From: Ancistrus triradiatus
Lineage: Eukaryota > Chordata > Actinopteri > Siluriformes > Loricariidae
DNA: 64,000 nt
NCBI GenBank assembly: GCA_025084515.1
Contig: JAJAGP010001970.1
Coordinates: forward strand, 1-64,000
Direction: 5' to 3'
This document shows, one piece after another, positions 14,001 to 23,654 of this stretch (positions within the stretch are counted from its first letter, which is position 1; every line of letters begins with the position of its first letter). The notes under the pieces were generated by a model. That model was not told the DNA's origin. It ran no database searches and saw nothing but the letters and a program-made list of their open reading frames with translations. The position numbers and the translations under genes are program-made.

Positions 14001-17000
14001 AGTCTTCAGTATATTTCACCTTTTGCTATAATGATGTTGCGCTCTCAGGCAAGCATGGAAAATCTGTTGATTCATGCTGTTCCAGCATGGTTTCACAAAA
14101 CTCTAAAGAGCATCTTGTGATATTACTGAATGTTTGGCTTTCTCTGTCTTGGTCTTGATGTCTGTTTGAGGAATGTCATGCTGATTAAATTATTTGTAAT
14201 GAAAACTTCATAGTAAATTAGAGAAAAATGCAAAATCATAGTAGTTTTGCTAGTGGTCTCAGAATTCTGGCCCCCAATATACTATATTTGTGTATGTACA
14301 TGCACGTATGTATGCATGTGTGTATGCACCATGGTGCTTGAAAGTTTGTGAACCCTTTTGGATTTTTCTATATTTCTACAAAAATATGATTTAAAGTCCT
14401 TAAGGTAGATAAAGAGAACTCGGTTAAGCAAATGACATGAAAATATTATTTGGTCATTTATTTATTGAGAAAAATGATCCAGTATTGCGTAATCTGTGAG
14501 TGTCAAAAGTGAACCTCTAGGATCTAGTTAATTTGAAGGTGAAATTAGAGTCAGGTATTGTCAGTGATTGGATTGACAGTCAGATGTGAGAGGGCACTTT
14601 GTTGTATTTAAAGAACAGGGATCCTTCATGATCTGGTCTTCACAACACGTTTGTGGTGTATATCATGGCACGAACAAAGAATATTTCTGAGGACCTTAGA
14701 AACTATTGTGGATGCACACCAGGCTGGAAAAGATTAGGAAATCATCTCTTAAGAGTTTGGACTGCACCAATCCACGGTCAGACCAAAAGAGATCAGTCCA
14801 AGAGCAAGGCTTGTAATACTCTGCAAGGTCACTACAGAAAACTGGGAAAAGGTCTAATCAAGTGCCATTTTAACACTGGCTCTTGTTAACATTAATGAGC
14901 CCACCATCAGGAGAACACTGAGTGAACAGAAATGGTGTGCATGGCAGGGTTGCAAGTCACTTCTCTCCAAAAAAAAATATATATATATATATTGTTGTAT
15001 TTATTGTGTGAATTCCCTAACTTTCTCTCCCTGTCTCTCCGTCTCATGCAGGTGGATGTGTATCTGATGACTCCGCCTCAGTCAGGTCGCTGGGTACACT
15101 TTGACACTGAGGTCACAAACAGCAGTGGCAGAGTTTCTTACACTATACCTGACAGTAAAAAGCTGCCTGTAGGGGTTTACCCAATTAAAATGGTTGTGAA
15201 GTAAGTCGCAGTTGCTATGATTTAGTGTACATTTCTTTTATATGCTATAACAAATTTGGACTGTTCCTTTGAGATATTCATATTAGATTTAGTTTAAATG
15301 ACTGAATTTCTAAAGTTGTCCCTTCAGGATAGATTCTGAATATTTGAATGAAAATGATTGCAAGGCCTTCAGCTCAATTTCTGCCTACCATCCGTTTTCC
15401 TTTTCTTTCTTTTGACATTTTCTCTTGCCCTACAGGGGAGACCAGACAAGTGCGGAAGCCTTCCTGACAGTGCTGCCAAGAGGGATGGAGTGTGTGGTGT
15501 TTAGCATTGATGGGTCCTTTGCTGCCAGCGTTTCCATAATGGGAAGCGATCCTAAAGTGCGCCCTGGTGCTGTGGATGTAGTCAGGTGACAGTATATTGA
15601 AACTTTTCAGATTATAGATTTACATTTACATTTAGTCATTTGGCAGATGCTCTTGAGCAACTTGAAACATAGATAAAGCTTAGTCCTAAATAATTCAGTA
15701 GAAGTAACTGAAAAGTGTAAATGTGACAAATTACAGTAGTACTTCGGTTCTCGACCAACTCGCAACTCATCAAATTAGGTTCTCTGTGCATTTTGACTAG
15801 AAAACATTGTCTCGGTTCTCGTTGTTTACACGGTACTTGGCACACTTGCTTAAACTTGTGAGTTGAGTCGTGCTACTCGTTTCAGCCGAAATAAGTCTCC
15901 ATGGGTCCTAAAAAGCTTAGCCAACCAAAAGGAAATTGAAAGGAGAAACAGGCTTAGCTTAGCAGTTCAATAGTGTTTTGCTTTTACTTTTAACTTTCAT
16001 TCCATTACTCACTAAATTACATTTTTAGATTTTTCTTTATTATAATATAAACTTAGTGTTAATTATTTTGGCCAACTGTAGGTTAATGTAAGCATTTTAA
16101 ACATTTACTTGCTTATCACTACTTATTATAGGCTCCGCTATGATACAGTATACTACTATGATGTAGTATGATACTAGTATGATAGTCTACCAAACACTCG
16201 TTAGACTTATGATATATTAACTTGTGTTATGATGGATCTGTCAGAATATATCCCCATTGTAAATCAGGGAGAACCTGTACAATACAACTGCATTAATGCA
16301 TATAGCACCTTATGCAGTGTGGGTTCTCTGGGGTTCTGGAATGGATTAATTCAATTTACATCATTCCTTATGGGAAAAATTGCTCAGTACTCGTTTTCGG
16401 TTTTTAACAAACCTTCTGGAACAAATTAACATCGAGAACCGAGGTACCACTGTATATCACTTTTTCCAGAAGTTAACACAGTTCCCTGTCTTGGTGAAAT
16501 GACTGTGGCATGCTTTGGTCAAAATACCACAAGGATCCAGACCACTATTCTCACCCTGTCTAAAATCTTCTTTTCAGAACAACTAGTTTTGAATACCCGT
16601 TCCTTTAAATTCATGGGTCCCAAATGGGGATTTATACCCCCCATTCACAGGGGATGAGCAAGGCTTTGTGTGCTTTGAGTTTGTCAAAATATAACTTGCC
16701 TATGTTAAATAAAATTAAAAATAAACACTCACTGGAATATTAAACTGTATATAAAATACTTCAAAAGATAATTTAATCATTTTATGTTTCATTTTTTACC
16801 TAAATGTTTAGTTGTTTTGAAAAAATCAAAGGAGCCAAAACGAAAAAGGGAAAAAAGCTATAAAAGGAATCCAAGAGAGAAGAAAAATAACTCAATTATT
16901 CACAATCATTACAAAAATTTAATTACTTAATATTTTTTGTGTATTTGTTTGCTGGCTGGGGAGCATTGCTTTTCTTAGATTCTATTTTTTGGGGGGTTGC

Positions 17001-17444
17001 TCCAAGGAAAATACTTTGGGAAACACTCATTTAAATGAATAAGCCACTGCTCACCCCCTCAGTGATTATTATATTAAAAAAATAATAAATAGGAAGAAAC
17101 ATTGTACATTATCTGTTTGTCTTGCAGACATTCATCTCACAGTCTGTGCTGAAGTTTTGTAGACAATGTCTTTCTATAGCAGTGTTTCTCAATCCTGGTC
17201 CTGCCGCATCACCACTCTGCACAATTTAGTGTTTCTGCTGTTTAAACACACCCACTTTAACTCAATAAAGGGCTTGCTAATGAGCTGAGTGTTGGATCAG
17301 ATGTGTTGGGAGCAGGAAAACACTAAAACATGCAGAGCGGTGGGGCGCCAGGACCAGGATTGAGAAGAGGATTACATCTAATGTACAACCCCAAATCAGA
17401 AAAAGCTGGAAAAGTGTGCTTTTTATTTCATTGCAGAACCCAAG

Positions 17445-17542
<98 letters not shown>

Positions 17543-19324
17543 CATACATACATATACATATAGTTTTGTCTAGTCAAAGAAGAGGATATGGGTACTGGAC
17601 TGGCCTGCCTACAGTCCTAATCTGTCCCCAATAAAAAATGTGTGGATGCAACAACAATGACCCCGTACTGTTGCACATCTTAAAGCGTGTTTGCAGGATG
17701 AATGGGACAAAAATAAAGCTGAAACAAGCTGTTTGGCCCAAAACCACGAGTGCATGAATATTACATGGTGTATGGGAGTATGTAAGGAACTGCATTATGC
17801 ATTATACGCTACATCATTGTATGTTACAAAATCAATTCACAGATTCATAGCATATCTCACAGGCCAATTTGGACTTACTGTACTAGATCTGTAAGTTATT
17901 TACACTAAGTTTGAGCCAATTCTATGAGCCAATTCTATTTTGTCTAATGCAGTTTAAAGTACTACTGTGTAGTGTGTAATATTTGCACACTCAAGATTTT
18001 GGGGCATTTTTTGCGAGCTATATGTGGGCTGGGATTTGTGTAGGTGGAACTGATTTGTGCTTTTCTGTGTAGCCAACAATAGAGCACTTGTTGGTATGCT
18101 TAGCTCTTTGCTTTGACATAATTCAAGCAGATCCAATGTGAGAAAAAAATATCATAGAAGGAAGTTCTCAAGCATGTGTTGTTACTCATATGAGGGGCAG
18201 TGTAAATACTAATTATCAAACGTGGGACATAAAGTATATCCAGTGTCTTTGGATCAAAGCAACCATGATTTCACAGTTTGTGGGTTGATAGGCACTCAAG
18301 AAACCAAAATGCATGTGCTCTGAAAAAGTGAGTTTTATATGACCCCTTGAAGACTATGGTGAAAGTTTTCAGTAAATGTTTCATGTTGCATTTAGACACT
18401 GGCAGGACCTGGGCTATCTAATAATCTACATCACTGGACGTCCAGACATGCAGAAGCAGAGAGTGGTGTCTTGGCTTTCCCAGCACAACTTTCCCCAGGG
18501 AATGATCTTTTTCTCTGAGGGGCTGGTGCATGACCCACTGCGTCAGAAAGCCATCTTCCTCAGGAACCTGATACAGGAGGTAAAAGCACACTGCAGTGCG
18601 GTAGTAACAATTTGCTGTATGAAATGTTTCTTGTCATGATGTCTGATGTTCTGTCCTTAACTCGCTAGGGATGAGTTGTCTTTTGTAGCAGAATCTGAGA
18701 ATGTCTTTTAGAGAGTTACAACACATCTTTTCTTAACTTCTTAGTGTTACATTAAGATTAACGCAGCATATGGCTCCATGAAAGATATCTCTGTCTACAA
18801 CATGCTGGGCCTTAGTCCTGACCAGATATATATCGTGGGCAGGCCATCCAAAAAGTACCAAAACCAATGCCAGGTGAGACAGCCTTTTATTCATTGACAA
18901 TTCTAAACAGATATCACTCATCAGTGCTGTAGTTATTGTAGATCTTGTTGTTACCATTTTATTTGCGTCTTGATTTTCCTTTTGTCCTCTGACTTTGCCT
19001 CAGTTTTTGAGTGAGGGCTATGCAGCACATCTGTCCTCACTGCAGTTTGGCCATCGAACTCGTCCAAAGAAGAGTTCATCAGTGCGCATGGTACTGCGTA
19101 AGGGCTCCTTTGGCCTGTCAACTAAGCCAGATTTCCTGTGCAAGCGCACACACCTGCGCCGCACCATGTCTGTGCAACAGGCTGAGCCGCTCATGACCGC
19201 CAATCCCAAACCAGAGCGTGCACAGAGCCAGCCCGAGTCCGATAAAGAGCACGCTGGCAGGGAAGGAGGTGGCCATGTAATGTGGATGCGAGGAGGAATG
19301 CACCGAGGGAACACCACTCCCTGA
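5699..19324 (+). CDS. pitpnm3: Membrane-associated phosphatidylinositol transfer protein 3 (Nir1-like), C-terminal seven exons
   Basis: Spliced coding exons seen at 5699-5890, 13457-13572, 15052-15200, 15436-15585, 18396-18579, 18745-18873 and 19004-19324, about 412 residues, roughly the last 40% of a 974-residue human PITPNM3. The order matches the family: linker after the DDHD domain, then the LNS2 domain (HAD-like motif SIDGSFAASVS, then TGRPDMQKQRVVSWL and IYIVGRPSKKY), then a basic serine-rich tail. PITPNM proteins move phosphatidylinositol and phosphatidic acid at membrane contact sites; LNS2 binds phosphatidic acid. PITPNM3 lacks the N-terminal PITP domain, which cannot be checked here. 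The paralogue call rests on remembered similarity (MIFFSEGLVHDPLRQKAIFL and the tail motif RRTMSVQQ) and on PITPNM3 and SLC47A1 both lying on human 17p; pitpnm2 is the main alternative. Earlier exons are outside the window. All exons are clean except 13457-13572. Confidence 0.85.
5943..6300 (-). repeat. tRNA-derived SINE-like repeat, minus strand
   Basis: The tail side begins near TCATTCACTTTCTTATCCGC. The body includes ACACCAATTAACCTAACACG and GAACATGCAAACTCCACA. The head at 6230-6295 read on the minus strand carries a B-box-like GGTTCGATGCC and an A-box-like segment. It is the reverse of the element at 39219-39480. It sits just inside the intron after the 5699-5890 exon. Confidence 0.7.
6681..7055. 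mobile_element. Non-autonomous inverted-repeat transposon, copy 1
   Basis: The left end GTGTGTGCTCTACTGGTATG is mirrored by CATACCAGTAGAACACACC at the right. The centre (CCAGTAGGCAGTGACC, AACTGCGCAACAAGAGAG) matches a second copy at 10285-10675. No coding content; a hAT-type MITE is the likeliest class. Confidence 0.65.
7080..7800 (+). pseudogene. Decayed Tc1/mariner transposase
   Basis: In shifting plus-strand frames a helix-turn-helix-like start (about 7230-7330), a central region, and a first catalytic Asp region reading SDESSICLGQGDDTGTSVW-like (about 7617-7680) followed by the GVAC-like block can be recognised. Many stops and frameshifts. No terminal repeats found. Confidence 0.5.
7929..8010. 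repeat. (GT)n microsatellite with GTAC interruptions
   Basis: Four GTACGTGTGT-type units lead into a pure GT run that ends in GTTTGTGT. Open frames crossing it on both strands are artefacts of the repeat. Confidence 0.95.
8176..8222. repeat. (TTA)n-rich simple repeat
   Basis: A run of TTA/ATT units directly upstream of a tRNA-type SINE; low complexity. Confidence 0.8.
8280..8470 (-). repeat. tRNA-derived SINE, minus strand
   Basis: On the minus strand the head reads A-box-like TGGCCTAGATG, then GGACCAGAAGGTCCAGGG with B box GGTTCAAATCC. The body runs to the tail at the low-coordinate end, where plus strand TTTAGCAGACCCCTATTATC is the well-known teleost tail. A second copy of the same layout lies at 59790-59995. 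Confidence 0.75.
8471..10284. other. Intron sequence, nothing recognised
   Basis: About 1.8 kb of AT-rich pitpnm3 intron. I see no exon, known repeat or RNA gene here. Short open frames (for example at 9104-9370) lack splice sites and any family resemblance. Confidence 0.5.
10285..10675. mobile_element. Non-autonomous inverted-repeat transposon, copy 2
   Basis: Starts with GTGTGTTGCACTGGTATGAT and ends with the inverted TTGTACCAGCTCAACACACAC. The centre CCAGCATCCTGTAGGTAGTG and AACTGAGCAACAACTCATGA match the copy at 6681-7055. Both copies lie in the same intron. Confidence 0.65.
11028..12719 (-). mobile_element. CR1/L2-type LINE, 5'-truncated, 3' portion
   Basis: Minus-strand element whose 3' end is the CAAGTCAGATTTATTTATAT block at about 11030. 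Coding remnants at 12637-12128 read as the reverse transcriptase thumb region (KLRNVLSFNDVEKLVHAFI, then SRLDYCNGLL), and 12086-11904 reads as the C-terminus (FSYMAPQILNKLP, LKTYLFTKTFD). The remaining 870 bases are 3' UTR. Partial copies of the same 3' end lie at 24090-24245 and 44566-45560. The 5' cut is near 12720. Confidence 0.85.
11904..12637 (-). pseudogene. LINE ORF2 C-terminal remnant (reverse transcriptase end)
   Basis: Two open segments (12637-12128 and 12086-11904) represent the end of a LINE polymerase: HAFITSRLDYCNGLL, then LQLVHNAAAQGLTRK, then the typical end with a run of FVRDSDTLQIIKPRLK. They are separated by a short disrupted interval. The endonuclease and the catalytic polymerase motif are absent, so it cannot be active. 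Confidence 0.8.
13457..13572 (+). CDS. pitpnm3: pitpnm3 exon with frame conflict
   Basis: Acceptor CTATAG before 13457, donor GTAAGT at 13573. The conserved family peptide appears in two frames: NVTSNHRVNDVIATEEG reads from 13457 in phase 0, while GRFMYGPLDMVTLTGEK reads from 13522 in the frame that joins the next exon. The 5' junction supplies one base too many for the first part, and one base is missing near 13505-13508 (GGGCCTC where the family would suggest one more C). The two shifts cancel, so exon length is in phase, but as spliced the frame meets TGA at 13483-13485. Sequencing error, allele damage or an unseen splice variant are possible. Confidence 0.75.
13868..14280. mobile_element. 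Tc1/mariner-type MITE (CAGTGGGGTCCAGAAGTCTG ends)
   Basis: The left end CAGTGGGGTCCAGAAGTCTG follows TA at 13866. The right end GTCTCAGAATTCTGGCCCCC is its degenerate inverse. Internal text (GATGATGTTTTTCATTACAG) is non-coding. Confidence 0.65.
14329..14970 (+). mobile_element. Tc1-like transposon, 3'-truncated
   Basis: Shares the left end GGTGCTTGAAAGTTTGTGAA and the 5' third with the fuller element at 50022-51429. The transposase start is kept here (ATGGCACGAACAAAG at about 14665, MARTKNISEDLRN) and decays after about 80 codons. The right inverted repeat is missing; the copy breaks off before the TA run at 14979. Confidence 0.75.
15052..15200 (+). CDS. pitpnm3: pitpnm3 exon (start of the LNS2-proximal region)
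   Basis: Acceptor CATGCAG before 15052, donor GTAAGT at 15201. It encodes VDVYLMTPPQSGRWVHF, EVTNSSGRVSYTIPD and LPVGVYPIKMVV, a C2-like conserved block of PITPNM proteins. Enters in phase 0 and leaves two bases, completed by the first base of the next exon. Confidence 0.92.
15436..15585 (+). CDS. pitpnm3: pitpnm3 exon (LNS2 catalytic-fold motif)
   Basis: Acceptor CCCTACAG before 15436, donor GTGACA at 15586. It encodes GDQTSAEAFLTVLPRG, then VVFSIDGSFAASVSIMGSD. SIDGS is the position of the DxDGT phosphatase motif of lipins; here the first Asp is Ser, as in the family, so LNS2 should act as a lipid-binding domain and not as a phosphatase. Confidence 0.93.
15618..15668 (-). repeat. SINE tail fragment
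   Basis: TTTACATTTAGTCATTTGGCAGATGC is the teleost SINE/LINE tail block, cut off soon after. Similar tails lie at 8295, 34967, 42052 and 59800. Confidence 0.55.
15734..16452 (+). mobile_element. Pogo/Tigger-like non-autonomous DNA transposon, copy 1
   Basis: Ends CAGTAGTACTTCGGTTCTCG and the inverted CGAGAACCGAGGTACCACTG, bordered by TA at 15732 and 16453. Inside, 15901 reads ATGGGTCCTAAAAAGCTTAG (MGPKKLS), the usual beginning of Tigger-type transposases, followed by a lysine/asparagine-rich stretch that soon stops. A decayed relative ends at 34610. Confidence 0.7.
17180..17370. mobile_element. hAT-type MITE, copy 1
   Basis: CAGTGTTTCTCAATCCTGGT at the left is mirrored by CCAGGACCAGGATTGAGAA at the right. 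The internal CACACCCACTTTAACTCAAT is shared with the copy at 20809-21002. Confidence 0.75.
17382..17690 (+). mobile_element. Deleted Tc1-like element containing a TA microsatellite
   Basis: Starts with CAACCCCAAATCAGAAAAAG just after the hAT MITE and ends in a transposase scrap (about 17590-17690) of the same family as 1442-2733. The middle is replaced by a (TA)n run at 17449-17565 with TG and ACAT interruptions. Confidence 0.6.
17449..17565. repeat. (TA)n microsatellite
   Basis: A long TA run interrupted by TGTGTG and ACATACAT units. The tyrosine/isoleucine open frames crossing it are not genes. Confidence 0.95.
18396..18579 (+). CDS. pitpnm3: pitpnm3 exon (LNS2, TGRP motif)
   Basis: Acceptor GCATTTAG before 18396, donor GTAAAA at 18580. 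It encodes HWQDLGYLIIYITGRPDM, QKQRVVSWLSQHNFPQG and DPLRQKAIFLRNL. The TGRPDMQK motif is conserved in LNS2 domains. The MIFFSEGLVHDP wording is what points to PITPNM3 over PITPNM1/2, which by memory have FCDGL here. Enters after two bases and leaves in phase 0. Confidence 0.95.
18745..18873 (+). CDS. pitpnm3: pitpnm3 exon (end of LNS2)
   Basis: Acceptor TTCTTAG before 18745, donor GTGAGA at 18874. It encodes CYIKINAAYGSMKDIS, VYNMLGLSPDQIYIVGRP and SKKYQNQCQ, the conserved last part of LNS2. Both ends are phase 0. Confidence 0.93.
19004..19324 (+). CDS. pitpnm3: pitpnm3 terminal exon with stop codon
   Basis: Acceptor TGCCTCAG before 19004. It encodes FLSEGYAAHLSSLQFGHR, a basic segment with KKSSSVRMVLRKGSFGL, then RTHLRRTMSVQQ and an acidic/glycine-rich end. 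TGA at 19322-19324. The Ser/Arg-rich tail has RRTMS and RKGS sites of basophilic-kinase type. The last 30 residues (from about HAGREGGG) diverge from what I recall of mammalian ends. Confidence 0.93.
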   Translation, partial: FLSEGYAAHLSSLQFGHRTRPKKSSSVRMVLRKGSFGLSTKPDFLCKRTHLRRTMSVQQAEPLMTANPKPERAQSQPESDKEHAGREGGGHVMWMRGGMHRGNTTP

Positions 19325-19811
19325 CCAGTGAGAAGGAGACAGGGATGAGAGAAAAGGATGAAAATGGTTTTCAGTGAACAATGTCTAGGTAGGCCCTTCT
19401 CTGCTAAATGTTATTTTCTATCTGATCTTACACGGTGTTAGATAATAATGATCGAAGAGTTTGTAAAATGTTCAAAAATGTATCACAGAACGCATCCGAG
19501 TTCATGAACCAGGGGATTTAGAATTTTGTAATCAGCAGGTATTTATTCAGCACTCATGATTGATTACATTCTGAATATAGTATTCCGAATATGCTTTTCT
19601 CACACATCAGTTACCTACATAAACATTCCAATCAAGTAAGCACATTCTATAATACCTCATCTCAGACAGTTGCATCTTTAATAAACGACTAAATGCCTTA
19701 CACAGGACCTGCATCTCAGGCAAATAAGTAGCTCATACCTCTGCCTCAGGTATAAATATTAAACACTTGTCATATATAACATAATTCTTTATTCTTCGCA
19801 CTCTAATGAGG
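19325..19811 (+). other. pitpnm3: Probable start of the pitpnm3 3' UTR
   Basis: No coding content after the stop. TTTAATAAACGAC at about 19677 holds an AATAAA-type polyadenylation hexamer, but I cannot show that it is used; other AATAAA sites follow inside the repeat at 20110. Confidence 0.4.
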
Positions 19812-20130
19812 GGCGGCACGGTGGTGCAAGTGGTTAGTGCGCCTCACGACTCCAGAGATCCCTGGTTCAGTCCCGACCTTAGTTAACTGATCGCTGTAAG
19901 GGTGTACTCACTCTAGGCAGTCTGTACCATGTCTGGGCATGTTTGACCCCCAAGGTGTGGTTTGTTCTTCATTTTGACGTGCAAGACAGCAGGTGAGTGG
20001 TGGCAGGGATTGGGGGGGTTCAATGGGGGAAATAACATGCTGGCACAATTCAAGGCTATTGGGCTGTATGTGAGTACACCCTTATGTTGTGAATAGCCAC
20101 AGATGCTCAAACAGTGTTAAATAAACAAAT
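19812..20130 (+). repeat. tRNA-headed SINE-like repeat
   Basis: Begins GGGGCGGCACGGTGGTGCAAG and continues TGGTTAGTGCGCCTCACGAC with B-box-like TGGTTCAGTCCC, then a unique body, then AAATAAACAAATAAATC at the 3' end. The head matches the 39 kb copy; the body differs. Confidence 0.65.
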
Positions 20131-20808
20131 AAATCAAACAAATACACAAACAAAGTTGTTGGGAATGGAGGTAGAGGTCTGACACTTGGCTATTTCCTAA
20201 TACAATATATATGTATAATACAATATATGTTAGCATATTGATCTATAGCATGTTGAACTCCTCCAAATGAAAACACACCCCATCTAAAACTTCCATCCTT
20301 GCTGGGCACTGGATCCTTCAGAAAATTTCAATTCTGGTTAGAGTCGCCAAGCGGGGACATCCCAAAGTTATGGCTAGACCTGACTAAAGGGGAATTCAAT
20401 TTATGTGCATCTCATGAATTCCTGTGCAAGTGACCAGAGGTAACAGCAGTAAGATAACAAGAGCCACACCATGGATCATTAGAGAGTCCTTACCACACAT
20501 ACCCATCCTTATTCAGCTTTTACAATTAAATTCTGCTCTATTCCAACAAGCAATAGACTATTTATTGCTTGGGTGCTGTATTTACCATCCATTATTCGCT
20601 CTGTTTTATGTTTATACATAAGATTTACACTAGAACACATAGCAATGATATAAGAATAACTCAATACTGAACCATAGCAGTTAAACGGGTCTTTAGAAAG
20701 TAAATGTTCTCATAAGTATTTAATATTAATGTTAGGACAATGGCTTTCTTTGAAGATTCCTACTGCCGCTGTTGTAAGGTGGTGATTATAAATAGGCATG
20801 CGCTAAGC
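20131..20808. other. Intergenic sequence, nothing recognised
   Basis: AT-rich sequence with no open frame, splice-flanked exon or repeat that I can name. Confidence 0.5.
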
Positions 20809-21002
20809 CAGTGTTTCTCAATCCTGGTTCTGGCATCTCACCGCTCTGCAAAATTTAGTGTTTCTCCTGTTTAAACACACCCACTTTAACTCAATAATGG
20901 GCTTGTTAATGAGCTGAGTAGCTGGATCAGGTGTGCTGGGAGCAGGAAAACACAAATACATGCAGAGCGGTGGGGCTCCAGGACCAGGATTGAGAAACAC
21001 CT
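20809..21002. mobile_element. hAT-type MITE, copy 2
   Basis: CAGTGTTTCTCAATCCTGGT and the inverted CCAGGACCAGGATTGAGAA bound a 190-bp palindromic unit. GCTAAGC before it and CTAGCTAT after it may be a decayed 8-bp target duplication. Confidence 0.8.
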
Positions 21003-21955
21003 AGCTATTTGGGATTAAGATCTGATAAGTATGAAAACTGCAGGGATGAAAGAGCCCCAAAGATATGTCAGGCCAGACCATGAGGGACTTTACAAGTAAG
21101 AAGCAAGAATTTTTTATTTAATGCGGCAAGTTTACAGTAGCCGTGTAGCTGATTGTGAAAAGGGGTAATGTGAGCATATTCTTTGTTGTATGTGAGCACT
21201 CTTGCTGCAGAGTTTTGGTTGAACTGAAGTGTATTGATTTTTTAACTGAGAGACTAATGAAAATAGATTTACAGTAATGCATGTGGACAAATATGAAAGC
21301 ATGAAATAAATGATTTGGCATCACTGGTAGTGTGTAATGACTGGGAACAGGCAATGTTACGGTGATGAGAAAATGCAGTTTTGGTTAGTGATGTTTGTGC
21401 TTTTCAAAGTTGAGAGGAATCCAGCAAAAGATTTCTGGCATCTGGTGACATTTCTAGCATTCATGATTGGCATTCAAGTTTTAAGTTGCCACACCCATGT
21501 AAATGCTTTTCTTGCTGTAACTATGGACCTTGTCACAATACAGCATACTGGAGAGTTAACAAAAGCGCAATGGCAGCCTCAAGAACAAAATCCTCAAGTG
21601 TGGGAGCAGTTCACTTTAAAAAAATGTTTTCAGTTGTACTATTTGTAAATCCAACCTTAGTTGGCATATTAGTTGGCATGGGAGCACGTCCTCCATGTTG
21701 GAACATCTGAAGAGCAAGTACGTTGATATTAGTTAACTAATGTTAAAATCCATCCTACTTCATGATATGAGCTGTAACATATTCTCTTTTGAAATGCGTG
21801 TTCTCTCACTGTTAAAGGAGTTGGAATGGAGATGCAAGAAACTGTTATTCACCACAAGCCTGTTCACACTCCTAAAAGGCTGATAGCTACATAAGAGTTA
21901 TTTGGTAATTCAGCAATTCATAATCCAAATAATCAATTATTCATTTCAGCAATCG
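21003..21955. other. Intergenic sequence, possible LINE traces
   Basis: The part at 21060-21330 (GACTTTACAAGTAAGAAGCA and nearby) reads like an old minus-strand LINE 3' region, but I cannot place it firmly. No gene is seen. Confidence 0.3.
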
Positions 21956-23282
21956 ACAGATTATTGTTGCAGCTCTATTGTCTAGGTAACTATGACAAAG
22001 CAGTTCAGGAAATCCCTCAGGATGTCATTGACCAAAGTCTTGAAAACGGATGGGGCATTGGTGAGGTCAAAGGGCATGACCAAGTACTCGAAGTGCCCAG
22101 TAGGGGTCTTTAATGCCACCTTTCACTCATTCCCCTCTCTAATACGGACCAGATGGTAAGAGGCCAGAGTTCAGTTTGGAGAGGAATGTGGCTTCATGAA
22201 AAAGGCTCGAATTGGTCTGATCATAGCGGCGGTAATTTATTTCTCACAAGATCTGGTTTAGTCGCTGTAATAATACATGGCCTGACAGTCTTTGTCCCTT
22301 TCTTCTCTACGAAGAAGAAGCAGCCTTCTGTTGTGGGAGAAGGTGTGTGGGGAGCTCAAGGGTGTGTCCAGGGAGCTAATGTCATAACACCTGCTGATGG
22401 CAAAGCATATCCTTGGCAGGCCGAATTTGATTGCGCTCCAGCAATTATCCTGCCATCCCCCCATTCAGTGTGGAAGTTTTGTTGAGAAGCCATATTGTAA
22501 CCCTAACCAGAAGAATGTGGAGAGCTTGATGATTTTGCAGCAGACGATGGAGAATGGTCCTGTGGGTACCTTGGCTAGCTTTTTACCATCCATGTAATAT
22601 GTGGTTTATCAGGTTTTCTGCAGAAGCCCAAGCTCACACCTAGCTTTGGATGGATATATCTTCAGCTCTAGAATCGGTCAAGCAAGACAGAGGAAGCCTG
22701 TCTCTCTATGCAAAGGTGGCCTAGACCTGGTTAATGAGACTTGGCAGAAGGTGGGATCAGATCGGGTTTAGGGCTTGTCAGTACTACAACCGCTATAGGT
22801 CAGTCGGTCCTTTTGAGTGGATTGAACAGTGGGCAAGGAAATGACTACGTTGCCCAAAGTACAAGCATTCACTGGCTGTGCTTGGCTGGTGTCAGTTGGA
22901 TTCGCACTAGTTCCATGGGTTCTGCCTTCACACACCAAACATGTGTCTGGACCGAGTCACCGGAAAGGGTTCCTGGTAGACCGGGGTGATGCTGTTCGGG
23001 CCTACATGGAGAAGCTGTGAGGAGAGTCCTTTTTTTCGTGCTGTTGCTCCCAGAGGCAATCCAGGCTATGAGGGAGGGGAGGTCTGTGTTCATCACATGC
23101 AGCAGAGTCCCTTAACGAATACTCCCTGAAGGGCTGCCTCATTCCACTGAAAAACTTAACAAATAGCTGGCAGCGTGATTGGGGTGGTCAAAAATGGCCT
23201 TGAACGTGATCACAAAGTTCGTAAAAGCTAGGGAGTCAGTATTCGAGCTGGAATACTTCTCTTCTACCCAACTGAGAACCCT
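21956..23282 (-). mobile_element. Ty3/Gypsy retrotransposon relic (gag to reverse transcriptase)
   Basis: Minus strand. From 23.1 to 22.8 kb it resembles Gypsy gag, including a segment with LTPAKHSQ before a decayed zinc knuckle (a Cys and a His/Cys pair remain readable). From about 22.2 to 21.96 kb it reads as reverse transcriptase: FEYLVMPFDLTNAPSVF then LVNDILRDFLNCFV, the block just before the catalytic YLDD-type motif, which is missing. Frameshifts and large deletions separate the parts. It has no LTRs that I can see. Confidence 0.7.
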
Positions 23283-23283
23283 T

Positions 23284-23480
23284 ACCCTCAAGATAAGATA
23301 AGATATCTTTATTGTCATTGTACGAGTACAAGGACATGACAATTGGAGCAAGCCTATAAATGCCATGTTATAATGTATAAAAAGGTATACAGAAAGCATA
23401 AAGTAAAGAAAAGACTCTGTCGGTACAAATAGTTAAAAAAAGGTAATATACAAAAAATAAAGTACCCAGATGGAAATGTT
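23284..23480 (-). repeat. Retroposon 3'-tail repeat
   Basis: AAGATATCTTTATTGTCATTG followed by ACGAGTACAAGGACATGACA matches the tail inserted at 36613-36775 in sense and wording (TTTATTGTCATTGCACATTG). This is a LINE-type 3' end frequent in fish. Confidence 0.5.
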
Positions 23481-23654
23481 GGATTGCTGTAAAGCTCGGC
23501 ATGTAGTTATGTCACAGGCAGATATTTAAATGATTACAGATGTGGTCTGACTGTGTCTTGCCACAAGAGGGCGTAAAAGTACGTCCCTCCCTGCCATATA
23601 AAAAGTCTCTCAGAGGCTACTTTTTGGTATTGTACCTTTTGGTGAGAGATCGTT

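Noticed and set aside
19018..19381. Minus-strand frames of 87-99 codons opposite the last pitpnm3 exon
   Set aside because: Shadows of the plus-strand coding exon; no family match.
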